Shown here piece after piece: positions 37,604 to 50,400 of a stretch of 64,000 bases of DNA (within the stretch, counting starts at the first letter, position 1; each line of letters begins with the position of its first letter). The position numbers and the translations under genes are program-made. This DNA comes from Symsagittifera roscoffensis (lineage: Eukaryota > Xenacoelomorpha > Acoela > Convolutidae). A model generated the notes under the pieces. The model worked only from the letters and a program-made list of their open reading frames with translations, had not been told where the DNA came from and searched no databases. The stretch spans positions 30,184,141 through 30,248,140 of the forward strand of contig NC_087071.1 in the NCBI RefSeq assembly GCF_963678635.1, given 5' to 3'.

Positions 37604-37886
37604 GTGATAACGGATAGAACCTCTGGTGTTTTATATTGAAAACAATAGTGGTTTCTAAGTGTTAATTTAATGTTGAAACCGTATTGTTTGATCAGCCTAA
37701 GATCTGCGGCTAACTGTACGCCGAGCTACAGTTGAGAGAATGAATCTCTTCAATAACAATAAAGGTCAAGCATTATTGACCTTGATATAAATAATAACAT
37801 AATATAATTTATAGATAACAATATGAACAATTAGGCCAATGCCATAATATGGTTACTGCAAATGCACGAGCAGTTGCGGTACCACA
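37603..37886 (-). repeat. 5' LTR of the second element
   Basis: Promoter-side LTR. Its last base (37603 on the minus strand) is also the A of the gag AUG. An AT-rich TATA-like region lies in the middle. Confidence 0.92.
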
Positions 37887-37891
37887 GCTCT
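37887..37891. repeat. Right target-site duplication (GCTCT) of the second element
   Basis: Matches 32010-32014. Confidence 0.85.
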
Positions 37892-38181
37892 AAAGTTTTT
37901 TCATGAAAGATAAAAAATTTAAAAGTTCAATTCTAAGGTTTTCGTTACAACTAGCATCATCAGGTTAAAATTTTTTTTACAATATTTACAAAATGATGTA
38001 CGATCAAGAAAAATAACAAACATTTTCAAAATAAGACGATCAAAAATTTCCGACCAATATTCCTTGCTAATTTTTGGATATTTTTTGATTTTGATCTTTT
38101 TCCGTTTTAAGTTTTCGTTCCGCGATTTTTTTTCTTTTAGAAATCTGAAATATCAGTTATCTGAACGTTTTTTTAATCATG

Positions 38182-38423
38182 ATTATACAAGGAGTGCAGC
38201 CAGTATTTAGACAGCCGCGTATTCATACTCGTCAGTATTTAGACAACTACTGTATGAACCAATCAGAATTTAGAAAAGACATAAAAAATCCAAAATAAAT
38301 AATAAATATTTATTAATTTCTTCTTTGTCTCGATTCTGATTGGTTGAAACAATATTTGTCTAAATACTGACCAGTCTGAATACGCGGCTGTCTAAATACT
38401 GGCATGTAACCATTATACAAGGA
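38182..38423. mobile_element. MITE-like element with about 70-bp inverted repeats
   Basis: The arms (from 38199 and back from 38403) both read GCCAGTATTTAGACAG then CCGCGTATTCA, and the inner CAGTATTTAGAC is itself repeated in each arm; the match runs on to the CCAATCAGAAT words. A 12-bp direct repeat ATTATACAAGGA lies at 38182-38193 and 38412-38423, a possible target duplication. There is no coding capacity. Confidence 0.75.
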
Positions 38424-38650
38424 CTAGAGATGTTAGTTTCCGGCTGCTGAATTCTTCGTGTTTACATTTGTGTTCTTTTGTGCGCATCGTAAGTTTTTCC
38501 TGCAAATAAAAACTTTGTTTGCTTTTCTCCGACGTTTTAGTTTTAAGCATCTGTTCAAGTACTCCCGGTTGCTTGCATTTCTCTCCATTGCCTCCCTTGC
38601 AAAGTCCTCAATGTTAACTTTGGTTGCTCCATCTAAATTGGATCCTTCTT

Positions 38651-39615
38651 ATACGGCTACAAAGTACCCGCATCCAAGTTTAGGCGTAAATAATCGATTA
38701 TAACGGATTATTATGATGATTTTTTGACAATTATAATCGATTATAATTAACAAAATTAGGTCCTTAAGGGATTTATAATTGATTATAATCGTGATATTTT
38801 CCAAGAGATTATTATCTCTTATAATCGATTATAATTGATTATAATTGATTATAGTTACCAAAAACCCTTAAAATCAATTATAATCGATTTTAATCGATTA
38901 TAATCTCTTATTTTGCCGAAATTTTCTTACATTCGAAATATATCTATTGGGTTATTTTTTTGTGAACACAAAGTTATACCACGAAACAAAAGTTTCATAG
39001 AGATCCGTTCATATGAGTGGAAAGGTTCTCGCGGTAGATGAAAAATAAATTTTCCGAATCAATCATGAAACTAAATCAATCTGCTGATGTTTTGGTGTTT
39101 AAAAAAGCTTAAAATATGCATCACAAATTAACTCTAATGGAGAAGAAATGAAAAAAAAAAACTTATAAATTTGAATTAATTGGAAAACTTTAAAAACATT
39201 TCTCTCATTTTTGATAGGAACCAACGTATACAAAAAGCATAAAATATAAGCAATTTAGATTCAACTTCGAAGACAAAAATGGACAAACAAAAGGGATTAT
39301 AATCAATTATAATCAATTATAATGGACTTTTGTGCAAAACTAAAAAAATAGAAATTTGAATAAAAATAATGGATTATAATCAATTATAATCGATTATAAT
39401 TGTATAAAAAATAGACGAATAAATAATCGATTATAGTCGATTATAATGGATTATAATTAATTATAATTTGAATTTAAAAAGAGAGATTATAATCGATTAT
39501 TAATTGATTAAAATTGATTGTTTCTCAATTATAATGAGACTGGTACTAAAATCGTAATATAATCGATTATTAACGCTTGAAACTGGATGCGGGTAGTTTT
39601 TGTAGCTCAGTATCG
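38651..39615. mobile_element. Inverted-repeat element filled with TAAT-CG-ATTA palindromes
   Basis: The left end (GCTACAAAGTACCCGCATCC then AAGTTTAGGCGTAAATAATC) matches the inverse of the right end near 39556-39610 with small gaps. The interior, about 0.9 kb, contains many perfect or near-perfect copies of TTATAATCGATTATAA (for example 38819-38834). No ORF. The target duplication is not obvious. Confidence 0.65.
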
Positions 39616-40737
39616 TATCTGACTCATTCGTTTCTCTTCTGTATTTTCGCATTGTCATGTATTATTCATCCGACATTAACTCTGCCCGCTCTCAGTAAAA
39701 AGAGGAATTAATCGATCATATCATAAATATAATCGTACTTTTAGTAAAATTATAATTAATTATAAGCGCTAATTTTAGGTGTTTAAACGATTTATAATCC
39801 ATTATAATTATAACACTTTTGGTGACATTTTAATAAAATATAATCAATTATAATTGATTCTAAGTTTTCCCAAAATCTCTTATAATCTATTATAATAGAT
39901 TATAATCCCTTTTTCAAAAAATTATCATACAAAAAAACAATTATTATGGATTATAGTTTAGCTATTCTGCATGAAAATACAGTGAAAATCAAATTTAATA
40001 TAAGCTTAAGCTATAAGCAGGAGCGGATCTATATGACTTTCTCGGGGGAGGGGTGCGGTTTTTCAAAAAAATTTTGAAAATTTTTTGTCTGTTTTTTTTT
40101 AGGTTGACCAAATTGGTTTTATGAGCACTCCGAACTTTTTACAAAGACCCCATTTTGTGCGCCGCAGGCAAAGTTATTAAAAAAAGCGTTTTCTAGACAA
40201 ATTTGGGAAAATTTTGATCTAAAAATCGCGTTTTTTTGGCGCGCTCTACCCCCTCAAAATTAGTATATATTGGCTCCGTCACCAAAAAAGGATATCTCAA
40301 GATAGTTCAAGGGGGGGAAACCGCAGCCCCATCCCTAAAACCGCGCCTGGCTATAAGTACAAAAATACAGCTTCTTTTAGTTCGGTAACCAACTGAAAAG
40401 CACACAAAAACAAAACAAAAATAAAACGAAATGAAGCGATGACACAGTTGTTGATCAATAATGGATTATAATCCATTATAATGGGTTACAATTCATTATA
40501 ATTTGAGAAAAAAGTTTTTTTAAAATAAAAAAATAATCAATTATAATCGATTATAAAAGATTATAATGATTTTTATTGTTTCGAAAAATAGTAATGGACA
40601 CTGACAATAAAAATTCATTATAATATATTATTTTCTCTGTTTACTGAGTGCAGGTGGTGCCTTCTCGCATAGCTTTCATCAATTGTAGAATTGTGACAAT
40701 TTCATTTAAAGGTTCGGCGTGGCGTGCTTTTCTTAGA
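39616..40737. other. AT-rich tract with further TAAT/ATTA palindromes
   Basis: Variants of the same palindrome recur (near 39780, 39840, 39890, 40460, 40540). At 40020-40350 a different piece, starting AGGAGCGGATCTATATGAC and ending ACCGCGCCTGGC, has G-run/C-run ends typical of another short DNA transposon. No gene seen. Confidence 0.45.
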
Positions 40738-40986
40738 CGGCTGCCCGCACCAAAGTTTTTCCAATTATTATCTGCTATCTAACGATTTTGTGGTCAAACA
40801 AAAAATTATTCTTTTAATAATCAATTATCTGGTGATTTTGTGATAATATGGAGAAAAAAAATCCATTAAAAAACTCTATTTTAAGTCGATTATATTGGAA
40901 TTATAATAGAATATAATAGATTTAATTTAAACATTTTCTCAATATAATTTATGTTTATCCGAAAAACTTTGGTGCGGGTAGCAAGC
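40738..40986. mobile_element. Short MITE-like element (about 250 bp) related to the 38651 element
   Basis: CTGCCCGCACCAAAGTTTTTC at the left is mirrored at the right as GAAAAACTTTGGTGCGGGTAG. The ends resemble those of 38651-39615 (CTACCCGCAYC-AAGTTT type), so the two may be one family. The interior is AT-rich. Confidence 0.6.
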
Positions 40987-43900
40987 ATTTGAGTGTGCAT
41001 CGTCCCTACTCAAGTTTACCACGATTTGTTTCAATTCTGGAATGGTAATTCCGTTCATGATCATGTGCCGAGCTTGCATGATTTCTGGATCTTTCGTGCA
41101 ATCACTCTGCTTTAATAAGTTTTTTTCCACATATGGTATTCTTCGACACTATTTATCTTTAGGATTGGTACATTTACATTTTTCATCTTTCCTCTTGATT
41201 ATCTCCTCTTGGAACCCTTCTTAGATCCAGTTCATATTCCTATTCACCTATATTTTGTATCAATTTACCTATCTTCTGTTTCGCTGTAATGTCGTGATTC
41301 TCTACTTCAGCTGTGGACAGAGACTGACATGTCTCCGCCCTCTGCTAAATAAATTGACTTGTCTCTCCAGTAGGTGTCTCTCCTACTTCCTTTTCCGTTT
41401 GTTGGCTAATGTTTTAATTGTCGTTTCAGGTTGCATTTGTCCTTCCCGATTTTCTCCTCGATACCTTCTCCTCATTAACTGCCCGAGTCGAGATTTTTCA
41501 CCTAAATTGAAGCAAGATTTGAGCGGTTTGGCGGTTTTTTTAGACAATTACGCTCAAAATCTTGCTTCAGAATGAGCGGTTTGAGCGGTTTTTGAATGGT
41601 TTATCTAAAAAAAACGCTCAAAAACCGCGCAGGATTTAAACGGTTTTGAGCGAGTTATTGTCTTTCCTTGTAACTTTGTTTCGATGATTGATTTGTAGAG
41701 CAAAGAATAACCCCCTGCTACCATGTTAAAGGTTAGCTTTTGAAGACAACTGATTAACAAGTTTCTTCTCTTGGATAATGCTTTGTTGTTTCAGATAACG
41801 TATGTCAAAACATGCGGTAAAAGTCAAAGGGGTAGATTAAGGCGCAGCCAAATTAGCGTTCCGAATGTTTGAAAATTGGGACGAACTTTACTTTAGGGTG
41901 TGTTTTAGTTTTTTGTTTCCTTTTGTTTTTCACGGAAAATCAGCTACCAAAAAAAAATTTCGGAAAGAATTAACTGATACATCATACAAAAGCCTTTTCA
42001 ATCGTCTTTGAACTACGAACGACTTTAAAAACTTCCAAAAAATCCCAAAGTTGAGAAAAACCGGGTTGAATTTTTTGGTTTTTCCTCAGATTTTTAGCAA
42101 ATAAAAAAGCTTGGAATAGCTTATTTTAATGGTTTAAAAGCTTTAGGCCATGAAAAAATTGGTTTTACTCGCGAAAACTTAGTCTTTTGTTTATTTTAGT
42201 GCCTTTTTTGAATTGAAAGTCGAAATTTGTTGAGCGAAGTAATTTACTAAATTTTTTTGATCAAAACAATTGAAAATTTGAAAATGAACAATAACAAGAC
42301 TGCTCGTATCAGGGCGAAGCCTGAATGTGCGGACTGCTTTTTAAGGTTTTTTTTTGGAGCAGTAACAACATTAAAAAATAAAATGTAATAAATTTAAAAA
42401 AAAAAAATTTTAATTTGAAATTTCTTATGAAAATCATCCCCCCACACGCCATTTAAAGTACAAAAAGATAGATTTAGCTCCTTGTAACAAATCAATTTTG
42501 GCAAATAAGTTTCGCTCAACCAATTTGGAATGGTTTATAAGACGGATTAAATCTCCGCTTACGCGTTAATAGCGCGAATTATATCGCGCGTTAATTGTCC
42601 CAAATTGGTCAAAATGGCCAATATGGCAATCTTTAAACCCTCATAATTTTACGCAAAAATGGTCACAGGTAAAACATTTTTCAAAATTAAGCTCAGAACA
42701 ACAATAGCTTTCGAACGATATTCAAAAAATTTGTCAAAAATGGTTAGTTAAAAAGTCGAAATTTGTATGAAGAAAAAAAAACCCACCCCGAGCACAAATA
42801 TTCTGTTACTTTCGTATCGAAAGTCGGAACAACAAGCAAGCAGGCTTATGCATTCAACTACTTCTCACAAAAATGTCATTCTGAAAAACAATTAAAAAGC
42901 AACATTTTGCCAATTAGTTCGCATCAAATTGTATCAACTCTTTAGCAACTCAAAAACTGGTTTGAATTCAATCGAGCAAAAGCAAGCAAAGCAGTTGCAA
43001 ATTTGAATTGAGATAACTGGTTATAAATTTTTATCTAAAACTTTTTTCTTTCCTAAAGAAGTTTTAGTTTCAAAAGAAAAAAAAACGATAAAAAGTAAGC
43101 ATAGCCGGTTACTGTGCAAGTAGTACAGAATGTTCCAACCATATTCTTTAAAAAACTACGGTTTAGAAAGTTTTTTTTCCAATTTAGTGTAGTTTTTACT
43201 GCTTGGTGTGATAAAAGATCTGTGTGAAAAAAATATTTCAGGCTTTTTAGACATTTATAGTAGTATAGGCAAACTGGACAAAATTTTCTGTAGAAAAATG
43301 ACTAGAAAAACTAAAAAAAAAAATTAGAAAAATTTTGAATTTTTTGAAGGTTTTAGTTCTCAAAAAAAGCTAAAAACTCCAAAAACTAATACTTTCCAAT
43401 TCAGCGTATACTAACAATTTATACTCTGAATTCGCAAGTTAATTGAAATTTAGTTTACTAGTCAGGGCATTAGAGCAGCTAAATGCCATAATGATTGAAA
43501 TGAAAAAATTTCCAGTCTATGACTTTGGGTTTGCCAACAGTTGGCGGGTTCTAATTAAAACAACTACTTATTCCATTCCAAACATTCTTTCAAAGTCTCA
43601 AAAAACTTAAGAATAACCCCGGGTCTATGGAAAACGACTAAATTATATAATTAAAGGGCTTTATTACCTATCTGCAATCCCTAATAACGATAAAGGGTGA
43701 CAAATTCCAGAAAACGTTGCTTGCATCAAAGCGTTCCCGAGAGAAAAAAATTGAACGAAATTTCTATTTTTTTGTTCTTGATTGCTTCTCCTTTACTTGG
43801 ATTTGAACGGATTTTTTTCGCATTTTGTTCTCATCCTTTGAAAAAATTGGTAACTATTCATTTGAAGTTTCCAAAAATTTGCTTGCAGAAATTTTCGAAA

Positions 43901-44454
43901 AAATCAGCCCTCATGGCGAAAATGCTTGTCATACAATTTTCATGACTTTTACTTCAAGAGGCTCAACTTTTGCTTCAGGTCAATGACCTCGTTCTTCTTC
44001 TTCATAACCGTGCACACTGTAATCAGCTTGAATGATTTGAGAGTCAGATTGAGTTTGAGTATTTATAACATTTGACACACTCGTACAATCACACTTCAGT
44101 TTTTGCTCTAAAAAAATTGCTTTTTTTTGTCTCCACATATGTTTTTATCTCTTTCGAAACCTTCAAATAGCTGCATGTGGTCCTAAAAACCATCAGTTTC
44201 ACGTTTAGTCGAAGGGAATGGACTGATTCACCGTTGGAGCACTTTCATTTTTTCACTATCATCACGCCAGCAATGATAATACTTACAGATTGACTCTGAT
44301 CAAAAAGCCCGGAGGAGAACAAGGCCCAGAAATGCAGACCAACCAATTTCTGGCTCCAAATACCGACATGTTTGTAACAGACAATGGCAAGGATCATTAT
44401 GTTCTTCTAGTTTTTGTCCCAAACACTCTTCTACTGGTTCAACATCCCAGGTTT
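40987..44454. other. Unassigned AT-rich region
   Basis: About 3.5 kb with no gene I can support. A minus-strand frame ending near 40990 (CTKDPEIMQARHMIMNGITIPEL, up to 41130) has protein-like texture and may be a scrap of retroelement Gag truncated by the MITE, but this is weak. An inverted-repeat cluster lies at 41509-41650. Confidence 0.4.
41509..41650. repeat. Nested inverted repeats based on GAGCGGTTT
   Basis: GAAGCAAGATTTGAGCG (41509) pairs with CGCTCAAAATCTTGCTTC (41551-41568); right after it GAGCGGTTTTTGA pairs with GCTCAAAAACCGC near 41620. The cluster could be a MITE remnant or a cruciform-forming site. Confidence 0.55.
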
Positions 44455-47400
44455 AGATTTTTTCGTCTATGTGGAGAAGTCAGTTGATGTTTTTTCAATT
44501 TATTTACCTTTAAACCCTCCATAACCAGTTTTGTCGTTTTCGTCTACGAGGAAAAGTCAGTTGTGTTCTTTTATTTTATGTACCTTTAAGCCCTTCGTAA
44601 CCAGTTTTGTCGTTTTCGTCTATGTGGAGAAGTCAGTTGATGTTCTTTTAGTTAATGTATCCCTAAAACTCTCCATAACTACTTCTGTCGTTTTTCTCTA
44701 TGTGGAGAAGACAGTTGATGTTCTTTTGGTATAGGTACCCTTTAACCCTCCATAATCAGTTTTTTCGTTTTCGCCTATGTGGAGAAGTCAGTTGATGTTC
44801 TATTAGTTTATATACCCTCAAACCCTCCATAACTAGTTTGGTCGTTTTCGTCTATGTGGAGAAGTCAGTTGATGTTCTTTTAGTTATTGTATCCCTAAAA
44901 CTCTCTATAACTACTTCTGTCGTTTTTCTCTATGTGGAGAAGACAGTTGATGTTCTTTTAGTATAGGTACCCTTTAACCCTCCATAACCAGTTTTGTCGT
45001 TTTCGTCTATGTGGAGAAGACAGTTGATGTTCTTTTAGTATAGGTACCCTTTAACCCACCATAACCAGTTTTTTTGTTTTCGTCTATGTGGAGAAGTCAG
45101 TTGATGTTCTATTAGTTTATATACCCTCAAACCCTCCATAACTAGTTTGGTCGTTTTCGTCTATGTGGAGAAGTCAGTTGATGTTCTTTTAGTTATTGTA
45201 TCCCTAAAACTCTACATAACTACTTCTGTCGTTTTTCTCTATGTGGAGAAGACAGTTGATGTTCTTTTAGTATAGGTACCCTTTAACCCTCCATAACCAG
45301 TTTTGTCGTTTTCGTCTATGTGGAGAAGACAGTTGATGTTCTTTTAGTATAGGTACCCTTTAACCCTCAATAACCAGTTTTGTCGTTTTCGTCTATGTGG
45401 AGAAGTCAGTTGATGATCTATTAGTTTATATACCCTCAAACCCTCCATAACTAGTTTGGTCGTTTTCGTCTATGTGGAGAAGTCAGTTGATGTTCTTTTA
45501 GTTATTGTATCCCTAAAACTCTACATAACTACTTCTGTCGTTTTTCTCTATGTGGAGAAGACAGTTGATGTTCTTTTAATATAGGTACCCTTTAACCCTT
45601 CATAACCAGTTTTGTCGTTTTCGTCTATGTGGAGAAGACAGTTGATGTTCTTTTAGTATAGGTACCCTTTAACCCTCAATAACCAGTTTTGTCGTTTTCG
45701 TCTATGTGGAGAAGTCAGTTGATGTTCTATTAGTTTATATACCCTCAAACCCTCCATAACTAGTTTGGTCGTTTTCGTCTATGTGGAGAAGTCAGTTGAT
45801 GTTCTTTTAGTTATTGTATCCCTAAAACTCTACATAACTACTTCTGTCGTTTTTCTCTATGTGGAGAAGACAGTTGATGTTTTTTTAGTATAGGTACCCT
45901 TTAACCCTCCATAACCAGTTTTGTCGTTTTCGTCTATGTGGAGAAGACAGTTGATGTTCTTTTAGTAAAGGTACCCTTTAACCCTCAATAACCAGTTTTG
46001 TCGTTTTCGTCTATGTGGAGAAGTCAGTTGATGTTCTATTAGTTTACATACCCTCAAACCCTCCATAAATAGTTTGGTCGTTTTCGTCTATGTGGAGAAG
46101 TCAGTTGATGTTCTTTTAGTTAATGTATCCCTAAAACCCTCCATAACTAGTTTTGTCGTTTTCGTCTACGTGGAGAAGTCAGTTGATGTTCTATTAGTTT
46201 ATATACCCTCAAACCCTCCATAACTAGTTTGGTCGTTTTCGTCTATGTGGAGAAGTCAGTTGATGTTCTTTTAGTTATTGTATCCCTAAAACTCTACATA
46301 ACTACTTCTGTCGTTTTTCTCTATGTGGAGAAGACAGTTGATGTTCTTTTAATATAGGTACCCTTTAACCCTTCATAACCAGTTTTGTCGTTTTCGTCTA
46401 TGTGGAGAAGACAGTTGATGTTCTTTTAGTATAGGTACCCTTTAACCCTCAATAACCAGTTTTGTCGTTTTCGTCTATGTGGAGAATTCAGTTGATGTTC
46501 TATTAGTTTATATACCCTCAAACCCTCCATAACTAGTTTGGTCGTTTTCGTCTATGTGGAGAAGTCAGTTGATGTTCTTTTAGTTATTGTATCCCTAAAA
46601 CTCTACATAACTACTTCTGTCGTTTTTCTCTATGTGGAGAAGACAGTTGATGTTTTTTTAGTATAGGTACCCTTTAACCCTCCATAACCAGTTTTGTCGT
46701 TTTCGTCTATGTGGAGAAGACAGTTGATGTTCTTTTAGTAAAGGTACCCTTTAACCCTCAATAACCAGTTTTGTCGTTTTCGTCTATGTGGAGAAGTCAG
46801 TTGATGTTCTATTAGTTTACATACCCTCAAACCCTCCATAACTAGTTTGGTCGTTTTCGTCTATGTGGAGAAGTCAGTTGATGTTCTTTTAGTTAATGTA
46901 TCCCTAAAACCCTCCATAACTAGTTTTGTCGTTTTCGTCTACGTGGAGAAGTCAGTTGATGTTCTTGTAGTTTATGTACCCTCAAACCCTCCATAACTAG
47001 TTTTGTCGTTTTCGTCCCTGTGGAGAAGTCAGTTGATGTTCTTTTAGTTTATGTACCCTTAAACCTTCCATAACCAGTTTAGTCGTTTTCATCTATGTGG
47101 AGAAGTCAGTTGATGTTCTTTTAGTTTATGTTCCCTTAAGCCCTTCATAAACAGTTTTGTTGTTTTCGTCTATGTGGAGAAGTCAAATTATGTTCATTTA
47201 GTTTATCTCTTCTCAAACCCTCCATAACTAGTTTCGTCGTTATCGTCTATGTAGAGAAATCAGTAGATGTTCTATTACTAGTGTTCCCTCCAACCTTCCA
47301 TAACTAGTTTTTTCGTTTTCTTCTATGGTGTGGAGAAGTCATTTGATGTTCTTTTATTTTATGTACCCTTAAACCCTCCTAACCAGTTTTGTCGTTATCG

Positions 47401-50400
47401 TCTATGTGGAGAAGTCAGTTGATGTTCTTTAAGTTTATGTACCGTTGAACCCCTTTTAACTAGTTTTGTCGTTTTCGTCATGTGGAGAAAAACAGTTGGT
47501 GTTTTTTACTTTATGTATCCTCAAACCCTCCTCAACTAGTTTTGTCGTTTTCGTCTATGTAGAGAAGTCAGTTGATGTTCTTTTAGTTAATGTACCGTTA
47601 AACCCTCCAAATTCAGTTTTGTCGTTTTCATCTATGTGGAGAAGTCAGTTGATGTTCTTGTAGTTTATGTACCCTCAAACCCTCCATAACTAGTTTTGTC
47701 GTTTTCATCTGTGTGGAAATGTCAGTTGATGTTCTTTTATTTTATGTACACTCAAACTCTTCATAACCAGTTTTGTCGTTTTTGTCTCTGTGGAGAATTC
47801 AGTTGAAGTTCTTCTTGTTTATGTACTTTTAAACCCTCCATAACCAGTTTTGTCGTTTTCCTTTACGTCTATGTGGAGAAGTGAGTTGATGTTTTTTCAA
47901 TTTATGTACACTCAAACCCTTCATAAACAGTTTTGTCGTTTATGTCTCTGTGGAGAAATCAGTTGAAGTTCTTCTTGTTTATTAACCTTTAAATACTCCA
48001 TAACCAGTTTTGTCTTTTTCGTCTATGTGGAGACGTCAATTGATGTTCTTTTAGTTTCTGTACCATCAAACATCAAACCCTCCATAACAGGTTTGTCGTT
48101 TTCGTCTATGTGTAAAAGTCAGTTGATGTTCTTTTAATTTTTGTACACTCAAGCCCTCCATGGCCAGTTTTGTCGTTTTCGTCTATGTGGAGAAGTCAGT
48201 AGATGTTCTTTTAGTTAATGTACCGTTAAACCCTCCAAATTCAGTTTTTTCGTTTTCATCTATGTGGAGAAGTCTGTTGATGTTCTTGTAGTTTATGTAC
48301 CCTCAAACCCTCCATAACTAGTTTTGTCGTTTTCATCTGTGTGGAAATGTCAGTTGATGTTCTTTTATTTTATGTACACTCAAACTCTTCATAACCAGTT
48401 TTGTCGTTTTTGTCTCTGTGGAGAATTCAGTTGAAGTTCTTCTTGTTTATGTACCTTTAAACCCTCCATAACCAGTTTTGTCGTTTTCCTTTACGTCTAT
48501 GTGGAGAAGTGAGTTGATGTTTTTTCAATTTTTGTACACTCAAACCCTTCATAAACAGTTTTGTCGTTTATGTCTCTGTGGAGAAATCAGTTGAAGTTCT
48601 TCTTGTTTATTAACCTTTAAAACCTCCATAACCAGTTTTGTCTTTTTCGTCTATGTGGAGACGTCAATTGATGTTCTTTTAGTTTCTGTACCATCAAACA
48701 TCAAACCCTCCATAACAGATTTGTCGTTTTCGTCTATGTGTAGAAGTCAGTTGATGTTCTTTTAATTTTTGTACAGTCGAACCCTTCATAACCAGTTTTG
48801 TCGTTTTCGTTTAAGTGGAGAAGTCAGAGGATGTTGTTAAAAAATTATATACCGTTAAACCCTCCATAACCAGTTTTGTCATTTTCGTATATGTGATGAA
48901 GTCAGTTGATGTTTTTTTAGTTTTTGTACCCTCAAACCCTTCATAACCAGTTTGTCTTTTTCGTTTTTGTCTCTGTGGAGAAATCAGTTGATGTTCTTTT
49001 AGTTTAGGTATCGATAAACCCTTTATAACTAGTTTTGTCGTTTTCATTTATGTGGAAAAACCAGTTGATGTTCTTTAAGTTTATGTACCGTTGAACCCTT
49101 CTTAACTAGTTTTGTCGTTTTCGTCAATGTGGAGAAAACAGGTGATGTTTTTTAGTTTATGTATCCTCAAACCCTCTTTAACTAGTTTTTTCGTTTTCTT
49201 CTATGTGGAGACGTCAGTTGATGATATTTTACTTTATAAAACCTTGAATCCTCCATAACCTTTACGTCTTTGTGGAAAAGTCAATTGATGTTCTTTTAGT
49301 TTCTGCACCATCAAACACTCCAGAACCAGTTTTGTTGTTTTTGTCTATGTGGAGAAGTCAGTTGATGATCTTTTAATTTTTGTACACTCAAACCCTCCAT
49401 AGCCAGTTTTGTCGTTTTCATCTATGTGGAAATGTCAGTTGATGTTCTTTTACCTTATGTACACTCAAACCCTTCATAACAAATTTTGTCGTTTTTGTCT
49501 CTGTGGAGAAGTCAGTTGAAGTTCTTCTTGTTTATGTATCTTTAAACTCTCCATAACCAGTTTTGTCGTTTTCGTCTATGTGGAGAAGACAGTTGATGTT
49601 CTTTTAGTATAGGTACACTTTAACCCACCATAACCAATTTTTTCGTTTTCGTCTATGTGGAGAAGTCAGTTGATGTTCTATTAGTTTATATACCCTCAAA
49701 CTTTCCATAACTAGTTTGGTCGTTTTCGTCTATGTGGAGAAGTCAGTTGATGTTCTTTTAGTTATTGTATCCCTAAAACTCTACATAACTACTTCTGTCG
49801 TTTTTCTCTATGTGGAGAAGACAGTTGATGTTCTTTTAGTATAGGTACCCTTTAACCCTCCATAACCAGTTTTGTCGTTTTCGTCTATGTGGAGAAGACA
49901 GTTGATGTTCTTTTAGTATAGGTACCCTTTAACCCTCAATAACCAGTTTTGTCGTTTTCGTCTATGTGGAGAAGTCAGTTGATGTTCTATTAGTTTATAT
50001 ACCCTCAAACCCTCCATAACTAGTTTGGTCGTTTTCGTCTATGTGGAGAAGTCAGTTGATGTTCTTTTAGTTAATGTATCCCTAAAACCCTCCATAACTA
50101 GTTTTGTCGTTTTCGTCTACGTGGAGAAGTCAGTTGATGTTCTTGTAGTTTATGTACCCTCAAACCCTCCATAACTAGTTTTGTCGTTTTCGTCTCTGTG
50201 GAGAAGTCAGTTGATGTTCTTTTAGTTTATGTACCCTTAAACCTTCCATAACCAGTTTAGTCGTTTTCATCTATGTGGAGAAGTCAGTTGATGTTCTTGT
50301 AGTTTATGTACCCTCAAACCCTCCATAACTAGTTTTGTTGTTTTCGTCTATGTGGAGAAGTCATATTATGTTCATTTAGTTTATCTCTTCTCAAACCCTC

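Larger units (their letters stand above)
32015..37886 (-). mobile_element. Second Ty3/gypsy element, degenerate (5,872 bp)
   Basis: Direct repeats of 284 bp (32015-32298, 37603-37886) begin TG and end CA, flanked by the 5-bp duplication GCTCT (32010-32014, 37887-37891). I count about five differences between the LTRs (about 98% identity), so it is older than the giant element. The minus-strand order Gag, two CCHC knuckles, protease, RT, RNase H, integrase zinc domain is Metaviridae-like; two zinc knuckles and a Ser-tRNA-like primer site recall the Mag group (inference). Frames are broken in several places and parts of RNase H and the integrase core are absent. Confidence 0.93.

Noticed and set aside
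40987-44454. Host exons in the unassigned region
   Set aside because: Frames such as 41255-41575 and 43697-43945 show no protein-like composition, no splice-site framework and no recognisable domain.
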